A program made the translations under genes and the position numbers. Positions 8,624 to 17,490 of a stretch of DNA of 64,000 nucleotides are shown piece by piece; positions within the stretch are counted from its first letter, which is position 1; each line of letters opens with the position of its first letter. The notes below the pieces were generated by a model. The model was not told the DNA's origin. It saw nothing but the letters and a program-made list of their open reading frames with translations, and made no database searches. Source of the stretch: an uncultured Bacteroidales bacterium (GTDB lineage Bacteria; Bacteroidota; Bacteroidia; Bacteroidales; UBA932); assembly GCA_944323825.1 (NCBI GenBank), contig CALUTY010000006.1, forward strand, positions 124,001 through 188,000, written 5' to 3'.

Positions 8624-9466
8624 ATGGGAAGGAAGGCAGAAACAAAGCATGTTCCAGGAGAATTCCGGTTCAAGAGGTTCTCGGTCCGGAATGAAAGGTC
8701 CGCGATGAAGGTCAATACGGACGGGGTGATTCTTGGTGCGGCCATGACCGTCACCGGAAAGGAAAGGCATATCCTTGACATCGGCACGGGTACCGGGACC
8801 ATAGCGCTTATGACGGCCCAGAGGCTTTCGGAAATCCTCGAAAAAAAAGATTGCGGGCAACGGACAGGACAAGGCGGCGTCAACGTGGCATACAATCAGA
8901 ATGCCGGCACTGCGGACAGTGCCGGCTTCAGAATCACAGGTATAGACATAGACAAGGATTCAGCCGAAGAAGCGGCGGAGAATTTCATCCGCTCGGAATG
9001 GGGAGGGCATCTGGAGGCCGTGCATCTTTCCCTTGAAGAATATGCTTCGACGCTGCCTCAAGGAACTGCTTTCAGCCTCATCTGCTCCAATCCTCCATAT
9101 TATACAGGCGACCTGAAGGCTCCAGATGCGAGAAGGTGCAATGCAAGGCACTCTGATTCGATGTCATGGCAGGACATCACTGACTTTGCCGAAAAATTCC
9201 TGTCGGAAGACGGTCGGCTTGCCCTCATCCTGCCGTCGGACCAGGAAAAAGATCTGATACGCCATGCTGCAATGAAGGGGCTCCATGTTTCAAGGCTGCT
9301 GCGCATAAGGACGGTGCCGGGGAAGGCGCCGAGGAGAACGGTGGCGGAATTCCTGCGCCGCCGCACGGCGGACATCACCGAAGACATGCTTACAATACAG
9401 GAAGGAGGAATTTATACTCCTGAGTACAAATCCCTCCTCTTTGACTTTCTGCTTTGTATTAAGTAA
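8624..9466 (+). CDS. tRNA1(Val) A37 N6-methyltransferase-like protein
   Basis: 280-residue SAM-dependent methyltransferase. The SAM loop ILDIGTGTGTIAL and the N6-adenine motif SNPPYY are visible, and FRFKRFSVRNERSAMKVNTDG matches the TrmN6/YfiC N-terminal substrate region in pattern (key residues FxV, MKVxTDG). The open frame extends back to 8549 inside lolD, but the ATG at 8624, 8 nt after the lolD stop, gives the normal N-terminus. An insert of roughly 25 residues lies between the first SAM motif and the acidic GIDIDKDS strand. It abuts the converging 9467 gene with no spacer. Confidence 0.85.
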   Translation: MGRKAETKHVPGEFRFKRFSVRNERSAMKVNTDGVILGAAMTVTGKERHILDIGTGTGTIALMTAQRLSEILEKKDCGQRTGQGGVNVAYNQNAGTADSAGFRITGIDIDKDSAEEAAENFIRSEWGGHLEAVHLSLEEYASTLPQGTAFSLICSNPPYYTGDLKAPDARRCNARHSDSMSWQDITDFAEKFLSEDGRLALILPSDQEKDLIRHAAMKGLHVSRLLRIRTVPGKAPRRTVAEFLRRRTADITEDMLTIQEGGIYTPEYKSLLFDFLLCIK

Positions 9467-9964
9467 CTATCTGGCAGGTGCCGGGCGTTCCGGACCGCAA
9501 TGGTCGTTGCGATGAAGCCTGTGTATCTGCTCCCTGCGGAATTTCTCTTCCGAAACATAATATTTCGCAACCTTCTCGGCTGGCAGCACCTTCTTCAATC
9601 TCTCGCAGGCGGTATCGCTGATTTCATGACGCTTTTTGACTGCATCACGGTAGCGGTCAAGGGCGGACTCCATTTTCTTTCCTGTCTTGCCCTCGGCAAC
9701 GGCGGTTTCAAGTTCACGGTATGCATCCATGACCTCTTTCTGGGCCGCATTCCTCTCATCCTGAAGCTGGTTGTATACCGGCCAGAATTTTTCCGCCTCG
9801 GCAGGGGTGATGTCCATTTCCGATGTCAGGAATGCCACCTTTTCACTTCTGAAGCGGTCTCTCCAGCCTTCTTCGCACCTCGGACGGGGCTGGGCAGTGA
9901 CAGAAACAAATGCCGCAAGCAGCACGGCTGCAGATAACAAGAATCTTTTCATGAGTGATAACAT
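9467..9964 (-). CDS. Small periplasmic protein, Spy/CpxP-like
   Basis: 165 residues with a Sec signal peptide ending near VTAQ. The mature part is helical and charged with a pattern reminiscent of Spy/CpxP or heavy-metal-sensor proteins (FLTSEMDITPAEAEKFWPVY; many Glu/Lys/Arg). Such proteins commonly sit beside ECF sigma/anti-sigma pairs in Bacteroidota and may sense or chaperone in the periplasm; this is inference. The stop of the upstream anti-sigma-like gene (TAA) directly touches the ATG at 9964; an internal ATG at 9952 would give a more standard signal peptide. Confidence 0.7.
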   Translation of the reverse strand: MLSLMKRFLLSAAVLLAAFVSVTAQPRPRCEEGWRDRFRSEKVAFLTSEMDITPAEAEKFWPVYNQLQDERNAAQKEVMDAYRELETAVAEGKTGKKMESALDRYRDAVKKRHEISDTACERLKKVLPAEKVAKYYVSEEKFRREQIHRLHRNDHCGPERPAPAR

Positions 9965-10384
9965 TTATTGTTCATACTGTTCGGTCGTGTCGGCATCAAA
10001 CAGCTGCAATGCTTCTTCAGCGGATGCTCCGGAAGAGATGAGATATTCCACGATGTCATCTTCCGTGACCCCGGACTCCAATCCGTCGTATTCCTGCAGT
10101 TCATCTTCGGGAATGAAAATGGATTCCGGATCCGCCTCGGAAACGAGGTCGGAATACAGGAAACTGATGTAGAGTTCCTCAGCATCGGCACCATCCTGAG
10201 TCTGTCCCGCCGGATACAGCAGAACCCCCGCAATGAGGGCGGCCGCGGCAACTGCAGCTGCAGAGAAACCGATGACCCGGCGCGCAACGGGCACGGATCT
10301 GCGGGCGGCAGCCTCCTGTGGACGCATCCTTTCAGCGAAGTCTTCAAAATATCCTTCCGGAACAATAAACGGTGACTTTTTCAT
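9965..10384 (-). CDS. Anti-sigma-factor-like single-pass membrane protein
   Basis: 139 residues: a short cytoplasmic N-terminus with the PEGYFEDF motif common to Bacteroidota sigma-linked proteins, one membrane helix at about residues 38-58, and an acidic C-terminal part (many Asp/Glu) predicted periplasmic. Position directly after an ECF sigma gene suggests it restrains that sigma factor. No zinc-binding HxxxCxxC anti-sigma motif is present, so the anti-sigma role rests on context. Confidence 0.65.
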   Translation of the reverse strand: MKKSPFIVPEGYFEDFAERMRPQEAAARRSVPVARRVIGFSAAAVAAAALIAGVLLYPAGQTQDGADAEELYISFLYSDLVSEADPESIFIPEDELQEYDGLESGVTEDDIVEYLISSGASAEEALQLFDADTTEQYEQ

Positions 10385-10432
10385 GCAACAAATTTTTGCC
10401 GACAGTTATTTAGACACGGAAATCATGAAAAG

Positions 10433-10972
10433 TTAAAAATCTTTCCCTATTTCATTCTTTATTTTTACATATGCATGATGATATGAGGCTTTGAGCGAGC
10501 CGACGGAAGTCTTCAGAATTTCTGAAATCTCCAGATATTCCATTTCTTCAAAATATCTCATGACAAAGACTAGCCTCTGCTTCTCAGGAAGCTTGCCTAT
10601 GGCAAGCATCAGCTTCTTCTGCGCCTCATCCCCGTTGAAATACGGGTCGGCCTCCATCTGCCCTATAAGGACCTTCTCTTCGGAAGTGAAGGAAAGGACG
10701 GATTTGAGCCGCCTTTTCCTCAGGAAGTTGAGCACCTCATTGGTGGCGATGCGGTAGAGCCAAGTAAAAAGACGCGCTTCCCCCCTGAAACGGGGAAGCG
10801 CATTCCATATCTTTATGAATATGTCCTGAAGGATGTCGTCCGTATCTTCATGCGAGCACACGAACCCGCGCACATGCCAGTAAAGCCTTTCGCTGTAATT
10901 GCGTACAATCTCATTGAAAGCCTTTTCCCTTTCGCCTTCACGATGCAGGGCTATGATTTCCTCATCCTTCAT
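10433..10972 (-). CDS. ECF RNA polymerase sigma factor
   Basis: 179-residue sigma-70 family protein with only regions 2 and 4. Region 2 includes DTDDILQDIFIKIW and FTWLYRIATNEVLNFLRKRR; region 4 has LPEKQRLVFVMRYFEEM and an HTH around YLEISEILKTSVGSLKASY. It directs polymerase to a small regulon, probably in response to an envelope signal through the next gene. It begins 12 nt after the transketolase C-subunit stop, so it is read from the transketolase operon. Confidence 0.93.
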   Translation of the reverse strand: MKDEEIIALHREGEREKAFNEIVRNYSERLYWHVRGFVCSHEDTDDILQDIFIKIWNALPRFRGEARLFTWLYRIATNEVLNFLRKRRLKSVLSFTSEEKVLIGQMEADPYFNGDEAQKKLMLAIGKLPEKQRLVFVMRYFEEMEYLEISEILKTSVGSLKASYHHAYVKIKNEIGKDF

Positions 10973-10984
10973 TTCCGGACGGGG

Positions 10985-11938
10985 CTATTTCCTGGCGATG
11001 GACTTCTTTGCCGCTTCAGCAATGTGCACGGCATCAAGCCCGTAGGCTGCCATGAGTCCGGCAGGGGTGCCTGACTGGCCGAATCTGTCACCTCCGTTGA
11101 TGAACTCTACCGGAGCAGGCCTGTTCATCACGAGCACGCCTGCGATCAGCTCTCCGAGTCCGCCTGCGGAATTGTGCTCCTCAGCACATACGGCGGCTCC
11201 GGTCTTGCCTACAGATGCCAGGACGGCCTCCTCGTCGAGAGGCTTTATCGTGGCTATGTCTATCACTTCAGCGGAAATGCCTTCGGCTTCAAGAAGGGCT
11301 GCCGCCTGCAGGGCCTCCCATACAAGGTGCCCGGTGGCGAATACAGTGACATCCGTGCCCTCATTCATGACTATGGCCTTGCCTATCTCAAACTCCGCAT
11401 CTGCCGGGGTGAAATTCGGGACTGAAGGACGGCCGAAACGCAGATAGACGGGACCGTCATATTTTGCTGCGGCGATTGTGGCGGCCTTCGTCTGGTTGTA
11501 GTCGCACGGATTGATCACCACCATGCCCGGAAGGGCACGCATCAGGGCGATGTCCTCCATTGTCTGGTGTGTGGCTCCATCCTCTCCGAGTGTAATCCCT
11601 GCATGGGAGGCGGCTATCTTGACATTTGTCCGTCCGTATGCGACTTCCTGCCTGATCTGGTCGTAGACACGCCCGGTGACGAATTCTGCGAACGAACCCA
11701 CGAACGGGATCTTTCCAGTGACGGCAAGACCGGCAGCCACGCCTATCATATTTGCCTCGGCGATGCCGCACTGGATGAACCTCTCCGGAAATTCCTTGGC
11801 AAAATCACTCATCTTCAAAGAGCCTTCAAGGTCGGCGGTCAAAGCCATGACCCTTGTATCCTCTTTTCCGGACTCATGAAGTCCGGCTCCGAAACCGCTC
11901 CTGGTATCTTTGTTCCCTGTATTGACATATTGTTTCAT
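10985..11938 (-). CDS. Transketolase, C-terminal subunit
   Basis: 317 residues covering the pyrimidine-binding and C-terminal domains of transketolase. Motifs: GIAEANMIGVAAGLA with the catalytic Glu, SHAGITLGEDGATHQ, and the C-terminal DRFGQSGTPAGLM. It works with the N-terminal subunit encoded upstream to exchange two-carbon units between sugar phosphates in the pentose phosphate pathway. The split arrangement is common in anaerobes, archaea and many Bacteroidota. 20 nt separate it from the upstream half. The 1-deoxyxylulose-5-phosphate synthase family is related, but the two-gene format and lengths fit transketolase. Confidence 0.93.
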   Translation of the reverse strand: MKQYVNTGNKDTRSGFGAGLHESGKEDTRVMALTADLEGSLKMSDFAKEFPERFIQCGIAEANMIGVAAGLAVTGKIPFVGSFAEFVTGRVYDQIRQEVAYGRTNVKIAASHAGITLGEDGATHQTMEDIALMRALPGMVVINPCDYNQTKAATIAAAKYDGPVYLRFGRPSVPNFTPADAEFEIGKAIVMNEGTDVTVFATGHLVWEALQAAALLEAEGISAEVIDIATIKPLDEEAVLASVGKTGAAVCAEEHNSAGGLGELIAGVLVMNRPAPVEFINGGDRFGQSGTPAGLMAAYGLDAVHIAEAAKKSIARK

Positions 11939-11958
11939 ATCCCTTGCCTTTAATCAGA

Positions 11959-12804
11959 TTAATAGTCTCCGAGAGTTTCCTCAAGCTGTGAAAGCGCCTT
12001 TTCGCACTGTTCCGGGTCAGTGGCTTTGCCGTGCCATTTGTGAGTGCCTTCCATGAAATCCACTCCTTTGCCCATCTCCGTCTTCATGAGTATCATCACC
12101 GGCTTTCCCTTGCCGCACAGCTTCCCTGCCTTGGCATAGGCGTCAAGGATTTCTGCAAAGTCATGACCGTCACACTCCAGAACCTCCCAGCCGAAAGCCT
12201 CCCATTTGCCTTTCAGGTTCACCAGTCCGGCCACATTTTCAACACGGCCGTCAATCTGCTGCCTGTTCCAGTCAGTAATGGCCACGAGATTGTCAATCTT
12301 GTGATGTGCGCAGAACATTGCCGCCTCCCAGATCTGTCCCTCTTCACACTCACCGTCTCCAAGCAGGACATACACACGGTTGCTGTCTCCGTCAAGTTTC
12401 TTTCCGAGAGCGGCCCCGGCTGCGGCTGAAAGCCCCTGTCCGAGTGAGCCGGAAGCCTGGAATATGCCCGGAAGCCCCTTGTCCACGCACGGATGGCCCT
12501 GAAGCCTTGACCCGAGCTGCCTGAATGTTCCGAGCTCGGAGATGTCAAAGTAGCCGCTTCTTGCAAGAAGTGAATAGTACACGGGACTGAGGTGTCCGGC
12601 AGAAAGGAAGAACATGTCCTGTCCCTTGCCGTCACGGGTCCATGACGCGGGGTCATGCTTCATGACATCGAAAAACAAGGCCGTCAGAAAATCGGCGCTG
12701 CTCATGGAGCCGCCCGGGTGTCCGGACCCGGCAGAAGTCACCATGCGGATAATGTCCCTTCTCACCTGGGAAGAGATTCTCTTCAATTCATTGGTATTAG
12801 CCAT
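11959..12804 (-). CDS. Transketolase, N-terminal subunit
   Basis: 281 residues with the thiamine-diphosphate domain: SAGSGHPGGSMSSADFL near the N-terminus, the TPP/Mg motif GDGECEEGQIWEA followed by ITDWN about 25 residues on. Forms the active enzyme with the next gene. Promoter box TAGATTTG lies 95 nt upstream on the minus strand. It heads an operon that continues into the ECF sigma locus. Confidence 0.94.
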   Translation of the reverse strand: MANTNELKRISSQVRRDIIRMVTSAGSGHPGGSMSSADFLTALFFDVMKHDPASWTRDGKGQDMFFLSAGHLSPVYYSLLARSGYFDISELGTFRQLGSRLQGHPCVDKGLPGIFQASGSLGQGLSAAAGAALGKKLDGDSNRVYVLLGDGECEEGQIWEAAMFCAHHKIDNLVAITDWNRQQIDGRVENVAGLVNLKGKWEAFGWEVLECDGHDFAEILDAYAKAGKLCGKGKPVMILMKTEMGKGVDFMEGTHKWHGKATDPEQCEKALSQLEETLGDY

Positions 12805-12898
12805 TGCTATCTATGTATTTTAACTTTGGTATCGCCCCCGGACGGTATTGTACCGGGGTATTTGCGCAAACCTTTGTGCACATTTTTTACACAATGGA

Positions 12899-12906
12899 CA
12901 AATCTA
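12899..12906 (-). promoter_or_regulatory. -7 box TAGATTTG of the transketolase-sigma operon
   Basis: Minus-strand TAGATTTG, exact TAnnTTTG match, between the mdh terminator and the transketolase start. Leaves an untranslated leader of roughly 90 nt. Confidence 0.5.
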
Positions 12907-12941
12907 CTTATTTTTTTCGGTTTATGAAAAATATCGGGAAC

Positions 12942-12976
12942 AAAAAAAGGAAGGGCTGCCCCGGGGCAGCCCTTCC
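12942..12976 (-). terminator. mdh: Terminator after mdh
   Basis: Perfect inverted repeat of 14 bp, GGAAGGGCTGCCCC (12949-12962) and its complement (12963-12976), followed on the minus strand by a run of seven T. Strong intrinsic terminator for malate dehydrogenase. Confidence 0.9.
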
Positions 12977-13005
12977 TTTCAGATTCCTCACATCTGATGA
13001 TTGTA

Positions 13006-14001
13006 TCAGAGATTAGGGTTGACGGTCTTCCAGTCTGCTACAGGCGGGATGATGCCGAGGCCGATGATCTCGTCACGCATTGCGCAGAGGTGTGCGTAGG
13101 ATGCATCAAGGGCAGCCATTTCTTCTGCAGTACCCTCGATCTCGCCGTAGTGCACTCCGGTTTCGTCGATTACCGTAGGCATGGCCATCATCACATTGTG
13201 ATATTTCTCTGTGTTCACATAGCATCCTGCAGGCCATTCGAACTTCTTTCCGCCCATTGCTGCGGCAATCATTTCAACTGAAACATATGCCGGGCTCTGG
13301 AATGAAGAGCGGCCGCGGAGTTCGATGATCCTCTTTCCGCCCTGGATCACATTGCCTTTGATCTCTTCCCATCTCACGAGAGGGAGCTTGGAGCCGAGAA
13401 GCTCCGAGAACGGCTTGCCGTCCACAGTCACCTTGGAAGCGAATACTGCCATCTGCTCGCCGTGTCCGCCGTAGGTGTGGCAGTTCTTCACAGTGCTCTG
13501 CTGCACGCCGAACTCCTTGGCAAGTGCGCTCTGAAGACGGGTGGAGTCGAGGGCTGCAAGGGTAGTGACCTGGGATGGCTTCAGTCCTGAGTGGAGAAGG
13601 GTCACGAGACCGGTAAGGTCGGCAGGGTTGAAGATGATCACCACATGCTTCACGTCAGGGCAATATGCCTTGAGGTCCTTTCCGAGCTGCTCGGCAATCT
13701 CGCAGTTGCCTTTGAGAAGGTCCTCGCGGGTCATTCCCTGCTTGCGCGGAGCTCCGCCTGATGAAATCACATATTTAGCACCTGTAAGAGCCTCCTTCAT
13801 GTCTGTTGTCCAAGTGATGTTGGCCCCTTCAAATGCACAGTGGTACATTTCCTCTGCCACGCCTTCAAGACCTGCCCCGTATGGGTCATAAAGACAGAGA
13901 TTAGGCGTAAGCCTCATCATCATGGCCGTCTGGGCCATATTTGAACCGATCATTCCGGCTGCGCCGACAATGGTCAGTTTCTCATTTGTCAAAAAATTCA
14001 T
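13006..14001 (-). CDS. mdh: Malate dehydrogenase
   Basis: 331-residue NAD-dependent dehydrogenase of the lactate/malate family. NAD-binding loop GAAGMIG near residues 13-19, the substrate region APRKQGMTREDLL, NPADL, and the active-site His segment CHTYGGHGEQM are visible. Oxidises malate to oxaloacetate, or runs in reverse toward succinate in anaerobes. Single-gene unit with its own promoter box (14041-14048) and strong terminator. Confidence 0.93.
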   Translation of the reverse strand: MNFLTNEKLTIVGAAGMIGSNMAQTAMMMRLTPNLCLYDPYGAGLEGVAEEMYHCAFEGANITWTTDMKEALTGAKYVISSGGAPRKQGMTREDLLKGNCEIAEQLGKDLKAYCPDVKHVVIIFNPADLTGLVTLLHSGLKPSQVTTLAALDSTRLQSALAKEFGVQQSTVKNCHTYGGHGEQMAVFASKVTVDGKPFSELLGSKLPLVRWEEIKGNVIQGGKRIIELRGRSSFQSPAYVSVEMIAAAMGGKKFEWPAGCYVNTEKYHNVMMAMPTVIDETGVHYGEIEGTAEEMAALDASYAHLCAMRDEIIGLGIIPPVADWKTVNPNL

Positions 14002-14040
14002 AATAAATACTATTTAAAACATGTATTGTCAGACAGACTG

Positions 14041-14048
14041 CAAATATA
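14041..14048 (-). promoter_or_regulatory. -7 box TATATTTG of mdh
   Basis: Exact TAnnTTTG match on the minus strand, 40 nt before the mdh start, back to back with a plus-strand box at 14062-14069. Confidence 0.6.
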
Positions 14049-14061
14049 ATAAAAAAATGAC

Positions 14062-14069
14062 TATATTTG
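14062..14069 (+). promoter_or_regulatory. -7 box TATATTTG for the phosphopantetheinyl transferase transcript
   Basis: Exact TAnnTTTG match, divergent from the mdh box. It lies about 250 nt before the transferase and 25 nt before a small GTG-start open frame at 14095. Confidence 0.55.
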
Positions 14070-14094
14070 CCGGAAATTAATTATTGTAAGACAC

Positions 14095-14286
14095 GTGGAA
14101 CCTCCCAGTCCTATATTGACGAATCAGCCAGCGGCGGAACCGAAGTCAGAAGATCCGCTGTCGGACCGCATCTACATGATACTCAATGCGGACTCCGATG
14201 ATGAATCGGAGCGTTGCCTTGTGTGTGCCTGGTCGGCACGCACAGGATTGTCGTATATAGGGGTCACCGGGGAAATCGTGTCATGA
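14095..14286 (+). CDS. Possible small open reading frame of unknown function
   Basis: 63-codon frame starting with GTG, 25 nt below a good promoter box and ending 26 nt before the phosphopantetheinyl transferase. Composition is acidic and Pro/Ser rich at the N-terminus, with a Cys pair (CLVC). No family recognised. It may be a leader peptide, a small protein or merely untranslated leader; I cannot decide. Confidence 0.3.
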   Translation: MEPPSPILTNQPAAEPKSEDPLSDRIYMILNADSDDESERCLVCAWSARTGLSYIGVTGEIVS

Positions 14287-14312
14287 CCGTGAAATGATAT
14301 GTCTTTATTATA

Positions 14313-14951
14313 ATGGGACTGTATTTAAGAAAAACGCTTGACAACAAGGCTGAAGTTTCGGTGTGGAAAATAACCGAGACGGAGGAGGAACTTATGCGGC
14401 TCAGTTCGGTGCCGACCGACGAGATGGAGGAGATATCTCTTATACGGAACGAAAACATGCGCAAGCAGAGGCTTGCTGTCCGCGCCCTGCTCAACGAGGT
14501 GTTTGAAGACAAGGTATATCTCAGTCACCATGACAACGGGAAGCCTTTCCTCGAGAACTGCATCACCAACATAAGCATCACGCACACCGACAGATATGTG
14601 GCCATCATCACACATCAGGAAGAGGACCTCGGCATAGACATGGAGTCTGTGGACAGGGACTTCAGTGCAGTGAGGGAAAAGGCGCTCTCAGAAGACGAGA
14701 AGGACGACCTTGACGAAGATGACAGGCTCAACGAGCAGCTCGCCCTGTACTGGTGCGCAAAGGAGGCAATCTTCAAGAGGATGTCGCAGAGCAAGGTGGA
14801 CTTTGCGGGGCAGATCCGGGTAAAGAGATTCAACCCGAAGGACGAGGGGGAGCTTGAGGCGACATTCATCCATAAGGACGGGTATGAGGAGGAATTTGAG
14901 CTCGGCTACATCACCTTCGACAGGCATGTCCTCGTGTGGGTTGTAGGATGA
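14313..14951 (+). CDS. 4'-phosphopantetheinyl transferase superfamily protein
   Basis: 212 residues. The Mg-binding motif LGIDMESVDRDF and the downstream WCAKEAIFK motif are diagnostic of the Sfp/AcpS-type superfamily, which moves phosphopantetheine from CoA onto carrier proteins. Single-chain length near 210 fits the Sfp/HetI group rather than the short AcpS group. The protein is unusually acidic (several Glu/Asp runs). It stands alone before nrdD, separated by a strong terminator. Carrier-protein target unknown. Confidence 0.88.
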   Translation: MGLYLRKTLDNKAEVSVWKITETEEELMRLSSVPTDEMEEISLIRNENMRKQRLAVRALLNEVFEDKVYLSHHDNGKPFLENCITNISITHTDRYVAIITHQEEDLGIDMESVDRDFSAVREKALSEDEKDDLDEDDRLNEQLALYWCAKEAIFKRMSQSKVDFAGQIRVKRFNPKDEGELEATFIHKDGYEEEFELGYITFDRHVLVWVVG

Positions 14952-15032
14952 CAGGCGCCATGTTCCGCGGTCCCGTCCCGTAAAACAAATTTGTTATGCA
15001 ATTTTGAATTTTTCAAATTTAATTTTATTATA

Positions 15033-15069
15033 ATAATCTGTTAGCTAAAAAGTTAACAGATTATTTTTA
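15033..15069 (+). terminator. Terminator after the phosphopantetheinyl transferase gene
   Basis: Stem ATAATCTGTTA (15033-15043) pairs with TAACAGATTAT (15054-15064), extended by GCT/AGT, loop AAAA, followed by TTTTT. Confidence 0.75.
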
Positions 15070-15123
15070 TATATGTTGATAACTTTTAAAGACCTTTTCC
15101 CGAGAAGGTAAGCATATTTGAAC

Positions 15124-15131
15124 TATATTTG
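15124..15131 (+). promoter_or_regulatory. -7 box TATATTTG of nrdD
   Basis: Exact TAnnTTTG match placing the transcript start about 100 nt before the nrdD ATG, so the leader described separately would be transcribed. Confidence 0.6.
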
Positions 15132-15137
15132 TCCTCA

Positions 15138-15238
15138 CACTCCGGCAGGTCATCTGCCGGCAATGGCAAACAAACTCCGATTGAGGCCGAGGCTGGCGGT
15201 GCCATCCTGGTCCTCATAAATTTTTTACTCTGAAAATC
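15138..15238 (+). promoter_or_regulatory. Structured 5' leader of nrdD
   Basis: Contains a perfect 7-bp hairpin CCGGCAG (15142-15148), loop GTCAT, CTGCCGG (15154-15160), and a wider stem ATGGCA (15163-15168) with TGCCAT (15200-15205). No match to the cobalamin riboswitch or to an NrdR box is evident. It may be a regulatory RNA element for anaerobic ribonucleotide reduction; this is inference from position and folding. Confidence 0.45.
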
Positions 15239-17446
15239 ATGGTGAAATTTGTAATCAAACGCGACGGAAGGGTCGTTGACTTCGACAAGAGAAAAATCAT
15301 TGATGCAGTCCTCAAGGCAATGGATGTGACCGAGGCCGGGGAAGACATAGTGCTTGCCGCCGAGATAGCCGCCACCGTTTCAAAGATAGAGACGGAAAGC
15401 ATGAGCGTGGAGGACATCCAGGACCATGTCGAAATGGAGCTGATGAACAGCCCGAGGAAGGAGGTCGCCAAGAAATACATTGCTTACCGCAACCAGAGGA
15501 ACCTTGCGAGGAAGGCGAAGTCACGCGAGATATTCAAGGAAATCATAGAGGCCCAGGCCACCGATGTGACCAGGGAGAATGCCAACATGAATGCCGACAC
15601 TCCTGCCGGCATGATGATGAAGTTCGCCTCGGAGTCCACAAAGTCGTTCGTGGACGAATGCCTGCTGTCGGAGGATGTGAAGGAAGCCGTGCAGAACTCA
15701 TATATACATGTGCACGACAAGGACTATTACCCTACAAAGAGCCTCACATGCGTGCAGCATCCGCTGGACAAGATCCTGAAGAACGGGTTCTTCGCTGGGC
15801 ATGGTGAGTCCAGGCCGGCAAAGAGGATAGAGACTGCCAGCATTCTCGGCTGCATCTCCATGGAGACGGTGCAGAACGAGATGCACGGAGGGCAGGCCAT
15901 CCCTGCATTTGACTTCTATATGGCACCTTTCGTGAGAAAGACTTTCCACGAGGAGATAGACAAGATAAGCGACATGAGCGGGACCGACTACAGCCACCTC
16001 AAGGACATCCCGATTGATGACTACATCAGGAGGGACCTCCTCGGGATCCAGGGGGAGGAGAGGGTCATCCAGCACGCCATCAATATGACCGTAAGCAGGG
16101 TGCACCAGTCGATGGAGGCGTTCGTACACAACATGAACTCAATACATTCAAGGGGAGGCAACCAGGTGGTGTTCAGTTCCATCAACTACGGCACCGACAC
16201 ATCAGCCGAGGGTCGCTGCGTGATACGTGAAATCCTCAACACGACATATGAAGGGGTAGGAAACGGCTCGACAGCCATCTTCCCTATCCAGATCTGGAAG
16301 AAGAAGCGCGGGGTGAGCTACCTGCCTGAGGACAAGAACTATGACCTCTACAAGTTCGCCTGCAAGGTGTCAGCAAGGAGATTCTTCCCGAACTTCCTCA
16401 ACCTCGATGCCACATTCAACAGGCACGAACTGTGGAGAGAGGACGACCCTGAGCGCTACCAGTACGAGGTAGCCACGATGGGGTGCCGCACAAGGGTGTT
16501 CGAAAACAGGTTCGGGCCGAAGACATCCATCGGGAGGGGGAATCTTTCCTTCACCACCATCAACCTTGTCCGCCTTGCCATCGAATGCATGGACGAGACC
16601 GACCAGGCCGAGAAGGTGAAGAAGTTCTTCCACAAGCTGGACTGGGCCCTCGACATCACTGCAAGGCAGCTCTGCGAAAGATATGACTTTCAGAAGACAG
16701 CCCTGAAAAAACAGTTCCCGCTTCTGATGGGCGCACTGTGGCTGGGAAGTGAAAAGCTGGCAGAGGAGGACTCCATCGAGCCGGTCATCAATCAGGGCAC
16801 ACTCGGCATCGGCTTCATCGGGCTCGCCGAAGCTCTGATAGCACTCACCGGAAAGCATCACGGGGAATCTGAAGAATCACAGGAACTCGGTCTGAGGATA
16901 ATCACATACATGAGGGACAAGGCCAACGAATATTCCGAGAAATTCCAGCACAATTTCAGCGTGCTCGCCACCCCGGCAGAAGGTCTTGCGGGAAAATTCA
17001 CCAAGGCCGACAGGAAGAAGTTCGGAGTCATCCCGGGTGTCACGGACAAGGAATACTATACCAACTCGAACCATGTTCCTGTCTACTACCACTGCACTCC
17101 TAAGCACAAGGCGGAAGTCGAGGCTCCGTACCATGACCTCACGAGAGGCGGGCACATCTTCTATGTGGAAATCGACGGTGATGCCACCCACAATCCGGAG
17201 GCCATCATGGCTATCGTTGACCTCATGGACAAATACAACATCGGCTACGGCTCCGTGAACCATAACAGGAACAGGTGCATGGACTGCGGATTCGAGAATG
17301 CGGATGCAGACCTTGAGGAATGTCCTCACTGCCACAGCCACAGGATAGACAAGCTTCAGCGCATCACAGGCTACCTCGTAGGCACGACCAACAGGTGGAA
17401 CAGCGCCAAGCTTGCCGAGCTGAAAGACCGTGTAGTGCATAAATAA
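15239..17446 (+). CDS. nrdD: Anaerobic (class III) ribonucleoside-triphosphate reductase
   Basis: 735 residues. N-terminal ATP-cone (IKRDGRVVDFDKRKIIDAV, about 5-95) gives allosteric control; the large catalytic barrel follows. The C-terminal zinc site has CMDCGF and CPHCHS, and the glycyl radical motif RITGY places the radical Gly at about residue 711. It reduces nucleoside triphosphates to deoxy forms without oxygen, marking an anaerobic lifestyle. Activated by NrdG, encoded 44 nt downstream. Confidence 0.97.
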   Translation: MVKFVIKRDGRVVDFDKRKIIDAVLKAMDVTEAGEDIVLAAEIAATVSKIETESMSVEDIQDHVEMELMNSPRKEVAKKYIAYRNQRNLARKAKSREIFKEIIEAQATDVTRENANMNADTPAGMMMKFASESTKSFVDECLLSEDVKEAVQNSYIHVHDKDYYPTKSLTCVQHPLDKILKNGFFAGHGESRPAKRIETASILGCISMETVQNEMHGGQAIPAFDFYMAPFVRKTFHEEIDKISDMSGTDYSHLKDIPIDDYIRRDLLGIQGEERVIQHAINMTVSRVHQSMEAFVHNMNSIHSRGGNQVVFSSINYGTDTSAEGRCVIREILNTTYEGVGNGSTAIFPIQIWKKKRGVSYLPEDKNYDLYKFACKVSARRFFPNFLNLDATFNRHELWREDDPERYQYEVATMGCRTRVFENRFGPKTSIGRGNLSFTTINLVRLAIECMDETDQAEKVKKFFHKLDWALDITARQLCERYDFQKTALKKQFPLLMGALWLGSEKLAEEDSIEPVINQGTLGIGFIGLAEALIALTGKHHGESEESQELGLRIITYMRDKANEYSEKFQHNFSVLATPAEGLAGKFTKADRKKFGVIPGVTDKEYYTNSNHVPVYYHCTPKHKAEVEAPYHDLTRGGHIFYVEIDGDATHNPEAIMAIVDLMDKYNIGYGSVNHNRNRCMDCGFENADADLEECPHCHSHRIDKLQRITGYLVGTTNRWNSAKLAELKDRVVHK

Positions 17447-17490
17447 GACAACATCCGTCCCGGCACAGGGACAGTCTTCATTCAGCATAT

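Noticed and set aside
15138..15238. Cobalamin (B12) riboswitch before nrdD
   Set aside because: The conserved B12-box pattern was not found; only generic hairpins are seen.
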